Positions 54,659 through 64,000 of a stretch of DNA of 64,000 nucleotides are shown here, one piece after another. The position numbers and the translations under genes are program-made. Numbering within the stretch: position 1 is the first letter of the stretch; each line of letters starts with the position of its first letter. The notes under the pieces were generated by a model. It saw nothing but the letters and a program-made list of their open reading frames with translations, searched no databases and was not told where the DNA came from. This stretch comes from Pseudomonas sp. DG56-2. GTDB taxonomy: Bacteria; Pseudomonadota; Gammaproteobacteria; Pseudomonadales; Pseudomonadaceae. The stretch covers positions 4,914,501 through 4,978,500 of the forward strand of contig NZ_CP032311.1 of assembly GCF_004803755.1 (NCBI RefSeq), read 5' to 3'.

Positions 54659-55482
54659 GATAGTCGCCCCAGGCTGATACGTTCGTGTCCACCCAGATCG
54701 ATACGACTCTCGATCTGCTCGAAATCATGCAATGCCAGCAGTTCACGTACCAATGCGGCCTGATCGAAGCCATGCTCGAGCAACAACCAAGCGCCCGGTT
54801 TCAGGTGCGCAGGCGCCTGGCTGATAATAGTCCGTAGATCGTCCAGGCCATCAGCCCCGGCCACCAGAGCGCTGCTCGGCTCAAAGCGCACATCACCGGA
54901 TTGCAGGTGCGGGTCCAGGGCGGCGATATAGGGTGGGTTGCTGACAATCAGATCAAAACGCTCGCCATCGACGGAGTCGAACCAGTGGCTGCTACGCACC
55001 TGGACGTTATCCAGTTGCAGGCGCTGACGGTTGCGCTCGGCCAAGGCGACTGCCTCAAGTACACGGTCGACAGCCATCACCTGCCACTGCGGGCGTTCGC
55101 TGGCCAGTGCCAGTGCAATGGCCCCGGTACCCGTCCCCAGATCCAGCACCTGAACGGGCTCACGCGGCAGCAGCTCAAGCGCTGTTTCTACCAGCAACTC
55201 GGTGTCCGGGCGCGGAATCAGGGTGTGGGGCGCAACTTCCAGGTCCAGGTTCCAGAAACCTTGCTGGCCGAGAATATAGGCCACCGGCTCGCCGCTGCGG
55301 CGGCGCTGCAGGTATTGGGCAAAGGTCAATGCCGCTTCGCTGCTGACGATGCGCTCCGGCCAGGTATGCAGGTAGCTACGCGATTTGCCAATTGCAGCCG
55401 CCAAGAGCAATTCGACATCCAGGCGCGCCGTTGGCGAATCCGGAAGCTCCGCAGCGCGGAGCAGGCTGGCGATAATGGTCAT
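54652..55482 (-). CDS. prmC: Release-factor glutamine methyltransferase
   Basis: 276 residues. SAM motif (VLDLGTGTGAIALALA) and catalytic NPPY (SNPPYIAAL) are present. It methylates the GGQ glutamine of release factors, including PrfA encoded directly upstream (the genes abut without a gap). Confidence 0.96.
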   Translation of the reverse strand: MTIIASLLRAAELPDSPTARLDVELLLAAAIGKSRSYLHTWPERIVSSEAALTFAQYLQRRRSGEPVAYILGQQGFWNLDLEVAPHTLIPRPDTELLVETALELLPREPVQVLDLGTGTGAIALALASERPQWQVMAVDRVLEAVALAERNRQRLQLDNVQVRSSHWFDSVDGERFDLIVSNPPYIAALDPHLQSGDVRFEPSSALVAGADGLDDLRTIISQAPAHLKPGAWLLLEHGFDQAALVRELLALHDFEQIESRIDLGGHERISLGRLSC

Positions 55483-56565
55483 TTACTCACCCAATGCGGC
55501 CAGTTGGTCAGCCTGATACTCCGCCAGCAGCGGCTCGATCACGGCATCGACTCCTCCGGCCAGCACTTCATCCAGGGAATACAAGGTCAGATTGATACGA
55601 TGATCGGTAACCCGGCCCTGAGGATAGTTGTAAGTGCGAATACGCTCGGAACGGTCGCCCGAGCCAACCAGCAGCTTGCGCTCGCTGGCAATTGCATTCT
55701 GCGCCGCACTGGTCTGAATGTCGTTGAGCTTGGCCGACAGCCAGGACATCGCGCGAGCGCGGTTCTTGTGTTGGGATCGTTCTTCCTGACACTCGACTAC
55801 TGTACCTGTAGGCAAGTGGGTAATACGCACTGCCGAGTCGGTCTTGTTGATGTGCTGACCGCCCGCACCGGAAGCACGGTAGGTGTCTACCCGCAAATCC
55901 GCCGGATTGATCTCGATCGCCACCTGTTCGTCTGGTTCGGGCAGTACCGCCACGGTGCAGGCCGAAGTATGAATGCGACCCTGGGATTCGGTTTCCGGCA
56001 CCCGTTGCACACGATGCGCACCAGATTCGAACTTCAGCTTGCCATAGACATGATCGCCTTCGATGCGAGCGATGATTTCCTTGTAGCCGCCGTGCTCCCC
56101 CTCATTCTCCGAGAGAATTTCCAGGCGCCAGCCCCGCCGCTCGGCATAGCGCGCGTACATGCGGAACAAATCGCCAGAAAAGATCGCTGCCTCGTCGCCA
56201 CCGGTACCGGCTCGGATTTCCAGAAACACGTTGCGCCCGTCGTTGGGGTCCTTGGGCAATAGCATGCGCTGCAACTGACTTTCCAGTTCGACCAGCAGCT
56301 CCTTGGCTTCGCGCACTTCTTCCACGGCCATTTCGCGCATGTCCGGGTCGCTGTCCTTGAGCAATGCCTGGGCACCGGCCAAGTCATCCTGCACCTTGCG
56401 CAACTGGGCGTAGGCCAAGGCTACGGGCTCGACTTCGGCATATTCACGGGAATAGGCGCGAAAGCGGGTCTGGTCGGAAATGACTTCAGCATCACCCAAC
56501 AGGGCGGTCAATTCCTCGAATCGGTCCTGGAGGGTATCCAGTTTATTGAGCAGCGACGCTTTCAT
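55483..56565 (-). CDS. prfA: Peptide chain release factor 1
   Basis: 360 residues. The GGQ motif ([15 protein letters not shown]) and the PxT-type anticodon-like loop region are present. It reads UAA and UAG stop codons. Overlaps hemA by four bases (ATGA). Confidence 0.97.
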   Translation of the reverse strand: MKASLLNKLDTLQDRFEELTALLGDAEVISDQTRFRAYSREYAEVEPVALAYAQLRKVQDDLAGAQALLKDSDPDMREMAVEEVREAKELLVELESQLQRMLLPKDPNDGRNVFLEIRAGTGGDEAAIFSGDLFRMYARYAERRGWRLEILSENEGEHGGYKEIIARIEGDHVYGKLKFESGAHRVQRVPETESQGRIHTSACTVAVLPEPDEQVAIEINPADLRVDTYRASGAGGQHINKTDSAVRITHLPTGTVVECQEERSQHKNRARAMSWLSAKLNDIQTSAAQNAIASERKLLVGSGDRSERIRTYNYPQGRVTDHRINLTLYSLDEVLAGGVDAVIEPLLAEYQADQLAALGE

Positions 56566-57839
56566 TGCGGGGGTTTATCCGTCGATCCCTCATTGAGGGC
56601 AAAGAGTTCCTGAGCCATGGCCAACGCATCGAGGCGGCCTTCGGCAGAGAGCTTTTTCAGTTGCACACTGGGTGCATGAAGCAATTTGTTGGTCAGCCCG
56701 CGCGCCAATTGCACCAGCACCTCTTCAGCGCTGCCACCATTGGCCAAAAGACGCTGGGCCTTTTGCAACTCTTCGTCACGCAGGCGTTCGCTCTGTTGAC
56801 GGTAAGCCTTGAGTACATCGACCGCCGCCAGCTCGCGCAGGCGCAGCATGAAATCCTCGGCACCTGACGAGACCAGCTCCTCAGCAGCCTGGGCAGCGCC
56901 CTGGCGGCTCTTGAGGTTTTCAGCGACTACGTCGTGCAAGTCATCGACGGTGTACAGATACACATCGTCCAACTCACCGACTTCGGGCTCGATATCGCGC
57001 GGTACGGCGATATCGACCATGAAGATGGGCTTGTGCCGGCGCAGTTTCAAGGCGCTTTCAACCGCGCCCTTGCCCAGAATCGGTAGTTGGCTGGCGGTGG
57101 AACTGATGACGATATCGCTGTTGACCAGTTCCTGCGGAATATCTGCCAGCAGTACAGCGTGAGCACCGAACTGCTCGGCCAGGGTGCTGGCTCGCTCCAG
57201 GGTACGGTTGGCAACCACGATACGCCGGACACCTTGCTCGTGCAGATGCCGCGCGACCAGCGTGATGGTCTCACCCGCGCCGATCAACAATGCCTGGCTA
57301 CGGCCCAGGTCACTGAAAATTTGCTTGGCCAGGCTGACCGCGGCAAAGGCCACCGAGACTGGGTTTTCACCAATGGCAGTGTCGGTACGCACCTGCTTGG
57401 CCGCGCTGAAAGTGGCCTGGAACAGTCGGCCAAGCAACGGACCAATGGTGCCGGCTTCGCGGGCCACGGCATAGGCAGACTTCATCTGGCCGAGGATCTG
57501 CGGCTCACCGAGCACCAACGAGTCGAGCCCGGAGGCTACCCGCATCATGTGCCGAACCGCATCATGATCTTCGTGGACGTAGGCGCAAGCCCGCAGTTCA
57601 TCGAGACTCAGCTGATGGTACTCGGCCAGCCAGCGCAGAATACTTTCCGCTGTCAGGTGGTCCTGCTCTATATAGAGCTCGCTGCGGTTGCAGGTCGAAA
57701 GGATCGCGGCTTCGCGGCTGGGAGTCAGTCGGCAGAGCTGCTGCAAGGCGTCCACCAGCTGCTCAGGGGTAAACGCCACGCGCTCGCGAACGTCTACCGA
57801 GGCAGTCTTATGGTTGATACCGAGTGCAAGAAAGGCCAT
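56562..57839 (-). CDS. hemA: Glutamyl-tRNA reductase
   Basis: 425 residues. First committed step of tetrapyrrole synthesis, using Glu-tRNA and NADPH. Catalytic Cys50 ([10 protein letters not shown]), NADP motif ([17 protein letters not shown]) and dimer domain are complete. First gene of the hemA-prfA-prmC-moeB-murI run and divergent from the TPR lipoprotein. Confidence 0.96.
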   Translation of the reverse strand: MAFLALGINHKTASVDVRERVAFTPEQLVDALQQLCRLTPSREAAILSTCNRSELYIEQDHLTAESILRWLAEYHQLSLDELRACAYVHEDHDAVRHMMRVASGLDSLVLGEPQILGQMKSAYAVAREAGTIGPLLGRLFQATFSAAKQVRTDTAIGENPVSVAFAAVSLAKQIFSDLGRSQALLIGAGETITLVARHLHEQGVRRIVVANRTLERASTLAEQFGAHAVLLADIPQELVNSDIVISSTASQLPILGKGAVESALKLRRHKPIFMVDIAVPRDIEPEVGELDDVYLYTVDDLHDVVAENLKSRQGAAQAAEELVSSGAEDFMLRLRELAAVDVLKAYRQQSERLRDEELQKAQRLLANGGSAEEVLVQLARGLTNKLLHAPSVQLKKLSAEGRLDALAMAQELFALNEGSTDKPPQ

Positions 57840-57913
57840 GCAAAGTCGCTGATAATGACAAGAAGCCGATAATTGTCCTACTTCGCAGGTTCCAGAACAA
57901 CCACCGCTCGCTA

Positions 57914-57942
57914 TTGTCTCTATAGTCTACCTCTACTAAGAC
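57914..57942 (+). promoter_or_regulatory. Possible sigma-70 promoter of the TPR lipoprotein operon
   Basis: TTGTCT, 17 bases, TAAGAC, 73 bases before the ATG at 58016, in the gap divergent with hemA. Match is moderate. Confidence 0.35.
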
Positions 57943-58015
57943 CTTCGCTTATGGGTTTGCCCCTGCGCTTGTGTCATGATGATCCGACCGCTGGTAAGCC
58001 GCCTAAATCCTCAAT

Positions 58016-59740
58016 ATGAATAGATCCTACGCGTTGTTCCTTGCCTTTGCCCTGCTTCAGGGCTGTCAGACCCTGGCCCCCGAATCGACGGATACCCAGG
58101 CGCCTGCCCTTGACGCTGCACAGCAGCCGGACAAGCCTGTGGTGTATGGATCGTTCAGCCAGGACACCATCTACAATCTGTTGAGCGCGGAATTGGCCGG
58201 CCAGCGCAATCGCTTCGACATTGCCCTGGACAACTACGTCAGCGAAGCGATCAAGACCCAGGACGCCGGCATTTCCGAGCGTGCCTATCGCATTGCCGAA
58301 TATTTGGGCGCCGATCAACCGGCGCTGGACACCGCCCTGATCTGGGCGAAAAACGATCCAGACAATCTCGACGCCCAACGTGCCGCTGCGATTCAGCTGG
58401 CGCGGGCTGGACGCTACGATGATTCGATGACCTACATGGAGAAGGTCCTCCAGGGCAAAGGCGACACCCACTTCGATTTCCTCGCGCTATCGGCTGCGGA
58501 AACCGATCAGGACACTCGCGACGGCCTGCAAAAAAGCTTCGATCGCTTGCTGCAGAAGTACCCGGACAATAGCCAACTGGTATTCGGCAAAGCCCTGCTG
58601 CTACAACAGGACGGCAATGCCAGCGCAGCCCTGGCACTGCTGGAGGAGCACCCACCGGAAGACGGCGAGATCGCCCCGGTACTCCTGCGCTCGCGCCTGC
58701 TACAAAGCGTAGGTCGTGGGGATGAGGCCCTGCCGCTGCTGCAGAAAACCATCCGCCAGTACCCGGACGACAAACGTCTGCGCCTTACCTACGCCCGCAC
58801 CCTGGTTGAACAGGATCGCCTGGACGATGCCAAGATCGAGTTTTCCAGCCTGGTCGAACAGTACCCGGATGACGATGAGCTGCGCTATTCCCTGGCCCTC
58901 ATCTGCCTGGAAACCAAGAACTGGGATGAAGCAGCCGGTTATCTGGAAGAGTTGATCGAGCGCGATAGCCATGTCGATGCTGCCCACCTGAACCTGGGTC
59001 GCATCCATGAGGAGCGCAATCAACAGCAAGCGGCACTGGACGAATACGCCCAGGTCGGCCCGGGCAACGACTACCTGCCCGCCCAATTGCGTCAGGCAGA
59101 CATCCTGGTTGCCAACGGCCGCAGCACCGAAGCTTCGCGGCGCCTGGCCCTGGCCCGTGAGATCCAGCCCGACTATGCCATCCAGTTGTACCTGATCGAA
59201 GCCGAAGCCCTTGGCAACAACGACAAGGATGCCCAGGCCCTGCAGGTGCTGGAGCAAGCACTGAAACAATACCCGGACGACAACAACCTGCTGTACACCC
59301 GGGCCATGCTGGCAGAGAAACGCAACGACCTGGACCAGATGGAAAAGGATTTGCGCAGCATTATTGCCCGCGAGCCGGAAAATGCCATGGCCCTCAACGC
59401 CCTGGGCTACACGCTGGCTGACCGCACCTCGCGATATGCAGAAGCCAAGGCGCTGATCGACAAAGCCCATCAGATCAATCCGGACGACCCCGCAGTGCTC
59501 GACAGCCTGGGCTGGGTCAATTTCAGGATGGGTAATCTCGACGAGGCCGAGCGCCTTTTGCGCCAGGCCCTGGAACGTTTCCCTGACCATGAAGTGGCCG
59601 CCCACCTGGGTGAAGTGCTGTGGTCCAACGGCAAGCGCCGCGAAGCACGCCAGATCTGGGCCAAGGGTTTCGAAGCCCAACCAGACAGCCCAATCCTGCG
59701 CAAGACTATTTTGCGCCTGACCGGATCCGAGACTCTTTAA
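58016..59740 (+). CDS. TPR-repeat lipoprotein
   Basis: 574 residues. A lipobox (LLQGC, Cys17) is followed by at least ten tetratricopeptide-like helical hairpins through the whole length. Likely an envelope scaffold; its fixed place before lolB suggests an outer-membrane role. lolB starts four bases after its stop. Confidence 0.92.
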   Translation: MNRSYALFLAFALLQGCQTLAPESTDTQAPALDAAQQPDKPVVYGSFSQDTIYNLLSAELAGQRNRFDIALDNYVSEAIKTQDAGISERAYRIAEYLGADQPALDTALIWAKNDPDNLDAQRAAAIQLARAGRYDDSMTYMEKVLQGKGDTHFDFLALSAAETDQDTRDGLQKSFDRLLQKYPDNSQLVFGKALLLQQDGNASAALALLEEHPPEDGEIAPVLLRSRLLQSVGRGDEALPLLQKTIRQYPDDKRLRLTYARTLVEQDRLDDAKIEFSSLVEQYPDDDELRYSLALICLETKNWDEAAGYLEELIERDSHVDAAHLNLGRIHEERNQQQAALDEYAQVGPGNDYLPAQLRQADILVANGRSTEASRRLALAREIQPDYAIQLYLIEAEALGNNDKDAQALQVLEQALKQYPDDNNLLYTRAMLAEKRNDLDQMEKDLRSIIAREPENAMALNALGYTLADRTSRYAEAKALIDKAHQINPDDPAVLDSLGWVNFRMGNLDEAERLLRQALERFPDHEVAAHLGEVLWSNGKRREARQIWAKGFEAQPDSPILRKTILRLTGSETL

Positions 59741-59744
59741 GCCT

Positions 59745-60365
59745 ATGTTTTTGCGCCACTGCATCACCTTCAGCCTGATCGCCCTGCTCACCGGCTGTGC
59801 CGGATTCGGTTCCCGCGAGGCCCTACAACAGGGCCAGGGCAGCCCACAACTCTGGCGCGAGCACAAACAACAGCTGAGCACGCTTGATGGCTGGCAGATC
59901 AACGGCAAGGTGGGAATCCGCGCGCCGAAAGACTCTGGCAGCGGCACCTTGTTCTGGTTGCAACGCCAGGACTACTACGACATTCGCCTGTCCGGCCCGC
60001 TGGGTCGTGGCGCTGCGCGGCTGACCGGTCGCCCGGGAGGCGTAGTGTTGGAGGTTGCCAACCAGGGACGCTATGAAGCGAAGAACCCGGAAGCACTTCT
60101 GGCCGAACAACTGGGCTGGGAGCTACCGGTTTCGCACCTGGTCTGGTGGGTTCGCGGCCTGCCCGCACCCGACAGCAAAAGCCAGTTGACCCTGGGTAGC
60201 GACAGCCGCCTGGCAAACCTCAAGCAGGATGGCTGGAACGTCGAGTACCTGAGCTACACCGAGCAGAACGGCTACTGGCTGCCCGAACGCCTCAAGCTGC
60301 ATGGCCAGAACATCGACGTTACGGTGGTAGTGAAAGACTGGCAACCACGCCAGCTGGGGCACTGA
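59745..60365 (+). CDS. lolB: Outer-membrane lipoprotein receptor LolB
   Basis: 206 residues with a lipobox (LLTGC, Cys18). The LolB fold starts at [18 protein letters not shown] and includes the hydrophobic LWLP-like loop ([12 protein letters not shown]). It accepts lipoproteins from LolA and inserts them in the outer membrane. ispE follows after one base. Confidence 0.95.
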   Translation: MFLRHCITFSLIALLTGCAGFGSREALQQGQGSPQLWREHKQQLSTLDGWQINGKVGIRAPKDSGSGTLFWLQRQDYYDIRLSGPLGRGAARLTGRPGGVVLEVANQGRYEAKNPEALLAEQLGWELPVSHLVWWVRGLPAPDSKSQLTLGSDSRLANLKQDGWNVEYLSYTEQNGYWLPERLKLHGQNIDVTVVVKDWQPRQLGH

Positions 60366-60366
60366 A

Positions 60367-61212
60367 ATGTCACGACTGACCTTGCCGGCACCCGCCAAGC
60401 TCAACCTGATGCTGCACATTCTTGGTCGCCGAGCCGATGGCTATCACCTGCTGGAAACACTGTTCCAGTTTCTCGACTACGGCGATGAGCTGTCTTTCGC
60501 AGTGCGCGATAACAGTGAAATCCGTCTTCACAGCAACATTGAAGGCGTACCCCATGACAGCAACCTGATCGTCAAGGCAGCGCGCAAACTGCAGGCACTG
60601 ACCGGCTGCACCCAAGGCGCTGACATCTGGTTGGAAAAAGTCCTGCCCATGGGCGGCGGTATCGGTGGTGGCAGCTCTGATGCCGCCACCACCCTGCTCG
60701 GTCTGAATCACCTGTGGAAACTTCAATGCAGTGAAGATCAGTTGGCCGAACTGGGCCTGAGCCTGGGCGCCGATGTTCCGGTTTTCGTCCGTGGTCACGC
60801 TGCATTCGCCGAAGGTGTAGGCGAGATCCTCACCCCCGCAGACCCGGAAGAACCCTGGTACGTCGTGCTGGTCCCGCAAGTATTTGTTAGTACTGCAGAA
60901 ATTTTTTCGCATCCGCAGTTGACACGTGATTCTTTGCCCCTTAAGATGCGCCCCGTTCCCAAGGGAAACAGTCGAAATGACTGTCAACTGGTAGTAGAGC
61001 AAAGTTACCCAGAAGTACGTAACTCACTGAATTTGCTAAACAAATTCACTGAAGCTAGACTTACCGGAACTGGAAGTTGTGTGTTTGGGGCCTTCCCAAG
61101 CAAAGCTGAAGCTGATAAAGTTTTGGCCCTTCTTGCAGATACCCAATCAGGGTTTGTAGCAAAGGGAAGCAACGTTTCGATGTTGCATCGCAAGCTTCAA
61201 AGTCTGCTCTAG
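60367..61212 (+). CDS. ispE: 4-diphosphocytidyl-2-C-methyl-D-erythritol kinase
   Basis: 281 residues of the GHMP kinase family, acting in the MEP isoprenoid pathway. The ATP motif ([19 protein letters not shown]) and N-terminal [10 protein letters not shown] are normal. From about codon 172 onward (60880-61212) codon use changes to AT-rich and rare codons (AGA, CTA, GGA, ACT), unlike the first part, although the protein stays in family. This part carries an internal promoter for tRNA-Gln-prs. Confidence 0.96.
   Translation: MSRLTLPAPAKLNLMLHILGRRADGYHLLETLFQFLDYGDELSFAVRDNSEIRLHSNIEGVPHDSNLIVKAARKLQALTGCTQGADIWLEKVLPMGGGIGGGSSDAATTLLGLNHLWKLQCSEDQLAELGLSLGADVPVFVRGHAAFAEGVGEILTPADPEEPWYVVLVPQVFVSTAEIFSHPQLTRDSLPLKMRPVPKGNSRNDCQLVVEQSYPEVRNSLNLLNKFTEARLTGTGSCVFGAFPSKAEADKVLALLADTQSGFVAKGSNVSMLHRKLQSLL
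60919..60947 (+). promoter_or_regulatory. Sigma-70 promoter inside ispE, for tRNA-Gln and prs
   Basis: TTGACA, exactly 17 bases, TAAGAT. Near-perfect consensus, pointing toward the tRNA 300 bases downstream. A hairpin (ACAGTC/GACTGT, 60968-60984) follows the expected start point. Confidence 0.65.
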
Positions 61213-61246
61213 GAATCGAGTACCAAGTACTCGCAGCAACAGATAC

Positions 61247-61321
61247 AGGGGCGTCGCCAAGCGGTAAGGCAGCAGGTTTTGATCCTGCCATGCGTTGGTT
61301 CGAATCCAGCCGCCCCTGCCA
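61247..61321 (+). tRNA. tRNA-Gln (anticodon TTG)
   Basis: 75 bases with acceptor stem AGGGGCG/CGCCCCT, discriminator G and encoded CCA (61319-61321). Anticodon stem GCAGG/CCTGC holds the loop TTTTGAT with anticodon TTG at 61279-61281; T loop GGTTCGAATCC is typical. It lies between ispE and prs in the same direction. Confidence 0.97.
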
Positions 61322-61368
61322 TTTTCCTATACTCATCCAGGTATACCCTCAGCCTTCAGGTACTGCGC

Positions 61369-62310
61369 GTGTCCAAGATGATGGTCTTTACGGGGAACGC
61401 TAACCCCGATCTGGCTCGGCGTGTCGTACGTCAGCTGCATATCCCACTGGGTGATGTTTCTGTCGGTAAGTTCTCCGACGGCGAAATCAGCACTGAGATT
61501 AATGAAAATGTTCGTGGTAAGGACGTTTTCATCATTCAGCCGACTTGCGCGCCAACCAACGATAATCTGATGGAACTGGTAGTGATGGCCGACGCCTTCC
61601 GCCGCTCCTCAGCGTCCCGAATCACTGCCGTGATTCCTTACTTCGGATATGCCCGCCAGGATCGCCGTCCGCGTTCGGCGCGTGTTGCAATCAGCGCCAA
61701 AGTTGTCGCTGACATGCTCACCGTCGTTGGTATCGACCGTGTTCTCACCGTCGATCTGCACGCAGACCAAATCCAGGGCTTCTTCGATATTCCGGTAGAT
61801 AACATCTACGGCTCCCCCGTTCTGGTGGATGACATCGAAGACCAGCGTTTCGAGAATCTCATGATCGTGTCCCCGGACATCGGCGGCGTCGTGCGTGCAC
61901 GAGCTGTTGCCAAGTCCCTGGGTGTCGATCTGGGTATCATCGACAAACGCCGTGAAAAGGCCAATCACTCCGAAGTGATGCATATCATCGGCGACGTCGA
62001 AGGACGTACGTGTATTCTCGTCGACGACATGGTCGATACCGCCGGCACTCTGTGCCACGCGGCCAAGGCTTTGAAAGAACACGGCGCTGCCAAGGTTTAC
62101 GCCTACTGCACGCACCCTGTCCTGTCGGGTCGAGCGATCGAGAATATCGAGAACTCCGTGCTGGACGAACTGGTGGTAACCAATACCATCCCGTTGTCCG
62201 CTGCTGCACAAGCCTGTGCACGTATCCGTCAACTGGATATCGCACCGGTTGTTGCTGAAGCGGTCCGCCGCATCAGCAATGAAGAATCGATCAGCGCAAT
62301 GTTCCGCTGA
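61369..62310 (+). CDS. prs: Ribose-phosphate pyrophosphokinase
   Basis: 313 residues. Makes PRPP from ribose-5-phosphate and ATP for nucleotide, His and Trp synthesis. GTG at 61369 ([15 protein letters not shown]) gives the family length, with AGG eight bases upstream. PRPP motif ([14 protein letters not shown]) and RQDRRP flexible loop are intact. It feeds the salvage enzymes Hpt and Upp elsewhere in this window. Confidence 0.96.
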   Translation: MSKMMVFTGNANPDLARRVVRQLHIPLGDVSVGKFSDGEISTEINENVRGKDVFIIQPTCAPTNDNLMELVVMADAFRRSSASRITAVIPYFGYARQDRRPRSARVAISAKVVADMLTVVGIDRVLTVDLHADQIQGFFDIPVDNIYGSPVLVDDIEDQRFENLMIVSPDIGGVVRARAVAKSLGVDLGIIDKRREKANHSEVMHIIGDVEGRTCILVDDMVDTAGTLCHAAKALKEHGAAKVYAYCTHPVLSGRAIENIENSVLDELVVTNTIPLSAAAQACARIRQLDIAPVVAEAVRRISNEESISAMFR

Positions 62311-62347
62311 GGGTCCTGCCCTCGCGAAACGCTCGTTGACGAAAAGC

Positions 62348-62392
62348 GCCCCGCCCCAACACCTGTTGTTGGGGCGGGGCTTTTTTGCCCAC
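62348..62392 (+). terminator. Intrinsic terminator after prs
   Basis: GCCCCGCCCCAACA and its inverted partner form a long GC stem, followed by TTTTTT, 38 bases past the prs stop. Confidence 0.92.
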
Positions 62393-62448
62393 CCCGTTTG
62401 GCGCTGGTCGCAAACGCCTGCGGGAGATGGCTATTTTGGAGATACAAA

Positions 62449-63048
62449 ATGACTGAATTCACTCTGAACGCCCAAGCGCGTAACGACCTGGGGAAAGGTG
62501 CGAGCCGCCGCCTGCGTCGTCTCGCCTCCAGCATCCCTGCCGTAGTTTACGGTGGTGACAAGGAAGCTCAATCCCTGACCATCGTGGCCAAGGAAATCGC
62601 CAAACTGTTCGAAAACGAAGCTGCTTTCAGCCACGTGATCGAACTGAACGTTGACGGCGTCAAGCAAAACGTCATCGTTAAAGCGATGCAGCGTCACCCT
62701 GCCAAGCAGTTCATCATGCACGCTGACTTCGTCCGCGTTGTTGCTGGCCAGAAACTGACCGCCAAAGTACCAGTTCACTTCGTCAACGAAGAAGCCCCGG
62801 TCAAGAAAGGCGGCGAAATCTCCCACGTAGTGGCCGAGATCGAAGTTTCTTGCGAAGCCAAGGACCTGCCTGAGTTCATCGAAGTCGACCTGGCTAACGC
62901 CGAAGTCGGCACCATCGTTCACCTGTCGGACCTCAAAGCTCCGAAAGGCGTCGAGTTCGTCGCTCTGGCCCACGGCAACGACCTGGCTGTTGCCAACGTC
63001 CACGCTCCGCGTGTTGCGCCTGAAGCTGCAGAAGGCGCTGCTGAGTAA
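62449..63048 (+). CDS. rplY: 50S ribosomal protein L25/Ctc
   Basis: 199 residues: an N-terminal L25 domain that binds 5S rRNA (about 1-95) and a C-terminal Ctc/TL5 domain (about 100-185). ATG at 62449 follows TTGGAGATACAAA. Located between prs and pth as usual in Pseudomonas. Confidence 0.96.
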   Translation: MTEFTLNAQARNDLGKGASRRLRRLASSIPAVVYGGDKEAQSLTIVAKEIAKLFENEAAFSHVIELNVDGVKQNVIVKAMQRHPAKQFIMHADFVRVVAGQKLTAKVPVHFVNEEAPVKKGGEISHVVAEIEVSCEAKDLPEFIEVDLANAEVGTIVHLSDLKAPKGVEFVALAHGNDLAVANVHAPRVAPEAAEGAAE

Positions 63049-63121
63049 TTTCAGCACGCCGGTGTTGATCGGGTTACAGTGCCCCGCACTGTAACCCCAA
63101 CTCCAAGGAAGAGCCCCTGAC

Positions 63122-63706
63122 GTGACCGCCATCCAACTGATCGTCGGCCTGGGAAACCCTGGCCCCGAATACGAACAGACCCGGCATAACGCAGGGGCTC
63201 TTTTCGTAGAACGTATTGCCAGCGCCCAGCGTGTCAATCTGACTGCTGACCGCAAGTATTTCGGCCTGACAGCTAAATTCAGCTTTCAGGGCAACGACGT
63301 TCGTCTGTTGATCCCGACCACCTTTATGAACCGCAGCGGCCAGGCCGTTGCTGCACTGGCGAACTTTTTCCGCATCCCGCCAGATGCCATCCTGGTGGCT
63401 CACGACGAACTCGACCTGCCTCCTGGCGTCGCCAAACTCAAGAAAGGCGGCGGCCATGGTGGGCATAACGGTCTGCGCGACATCATTGCGCAGCTCGGCA
63501 ACAACAACGACTTTCACCGTCTGCGGCTTGGCATTGGCCACCCGGGTGACAGCAGCAGGGTCTCCGGTTTTGTCCTGGGCAAGGCGCCGCGCGCCGAGCA
63601 GGAAAAGCTGGACGCCAGTATCGATTTTGCCCTCGGCGTGCTGCCGGACATCCTCGCCGGCGACTGGACGCGTGCGATGAGAGAGCTGCACAGCCAGAAG
63701 GCCTGA
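63122..63706 (+). CDS. pth: Peptidyl-tRNA hydrolase
   Basis: 194 residues. Releases tRNA from dropped-off peptidyl-tRNA. Active-site residues are present: the His in TRHNAG ([14 protein letters not shown]), the MNRSG loop and HDELDLP. The start is GTG at 63122, with AAGGAAGAG upstream. ychF follows after 21 bases. Confidence 0.96.
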   Translation: MTAIQLIVGLGNPGPEYEQTRHNAGALFVERIASAQRVNLTADRKYFGLTAKFSFQGNDVRLLIPTTFMNRSGQAVAALANFFRIPPDAILVAHDELDLPPGVAKLKKGGGHGGHNGLRDIIAQLGNNNDFHRLRLGIGHPGDSSRVSGFVLGKAPRAEQEKLDASIDFALGVLPDILAGDWTRAMRELHSQKA

Positions 63707-63727
63707 CTCCACGAAGAGGGATTCACC

Positions 63728-64000
63728 ATGGGTTTCAATTGCGGCATCGTCGGTTTGCCCAACGTCGGCAAGTCCACCCTGTTCAACGCCTTGACCAAAT
63801 CCGGCATCGCGGCAGAGAACTTCCCCTTCTGCACCATCGAGCCGAACAGCGGCATCGTGCCGATGCCTGATCCGCGCCTGGACGCCTTGGCGGCCATCGT
63901 CAAGCCGAACCGCGTGCTGCCGACCACCATGGAATTCGTCGACATCGCAGGCCTGGTAGCCGGTGCATCCAAAGGTGAAGGTCTGGGCAACAAGTTCCTG
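63728..64000 (+). CDS. ychF: Redox-regulated ATPase YchF (partial at window end)
   Basis: The first 91 codons. P-loop ([14 protein letters not shown]), the [11 protein letters not shown] switch and the G3-like [17 protein letters not shown] are all typical of YchF/OLA1, an Obg-family P-loop protein that prefers ATP. The gene runs off the window. It is next to pth as in most gammaproteobacteria. Confidence 0.96.
   Translation, partial: MGFNCGIVGLPNVGKSTLFNALTKSGIAAENFPFCTIEPNSGIVPMPDPRLDALAAIVKPNRVLPTTMEFVDIAGLVAGASKGEGLGNKFL

Overview
The window is a piece of a Pseudomonas chromosome. Gene content and order point to the P. putida/P. fluorescens side of the genus: the hpt-upp-uraA, hemA-prfA-prmC-moeB-murI and lolB-ispE-tRNA-Gln-prs-rplY-pth-ychF blocks all have their usual Pseudomonas order, GC content is high, and intergenic palindromes have the look of Pseudomonas REP elements. 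No prophage, insertion sequence, CRISPR array or rRNA operon was seen. The window ends inside ychF.

Left part (1-11,100): slyD, pta and an acyltransferase; a secreted protein of unknown function; a DUF6124/DUF3077-type gene with a strongly structured leader RNA; an OmpA-type lipoprotein; a glyoxalase-II-like hydrolase; then an uncharacterised envelope block (outer-membrane-like protein, DUF5666 repeat protein, DUF6502 protein, Gly/His-rich repeat protein).

Nitrogen-compound island (11,200-18,600): a lone cache-domain protein and a FadR-type GntR regulator, divergent from an aldehyde dehydrogenase plus a DmmA-like / VanB-like reductase / heme-dependent N-demethylase set that resembles dimethylamine monooxygenase, followed by an MFS transporter. 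The same 13-base AT-rich word lies in both intergenic gaps of the operon, in opposite orientation.

Centre (18,600-42,800): a histidine kinase and TPR response regulator, a decayed GGDEF fragment, an LprI-MliC protein, a MalT-type regulator followed by DUF1329 and DUF1302 genes and a fatty acyl-CoA ligase, LysE, a flavodoxin-fold oxidoreductase with a MerR regulator and a D-2-hydroxyacid dehydrogenase, rsmC, a yybP-ykoY Mn riboswitch in front of a GDT1-type exporter, a LoiP-like metalloprotease, a YedK/HMCES protein with two altered active-site residues, small conserved proteins, and mqo.

Right part (42,800-64,000): purine/pyrimidine salvage (hpt, upp, uraA), hemH, and a likely light-responsive cluster (renalase-like FAD protein, DUF523/DUF1722 protein, phrB, SDR) preceded by three sites of the form TGTACA-N12-TGTACA expected for the B12/LOV-linked LitR family. 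The LitR (MerR) gene that I recall from this locus in P. putida is absent here. Then pagL-like, murI, moeB, prmC, prfA, hemA, a TPR lipoprotein, lolB, ispE, tRNA-Gln, prs, rplY, pth and ychF.

The observations I find most worth following are the leader RNA at about 4,950-5,120, whose hairpin loop is complementary to the ribosome binding site of its own gene; the LitR-type operators without a local regulator; the Asn/His exchange in the YedK protein; and the change of codon use with an embedded consensus promoter in the 3' third of ispE.
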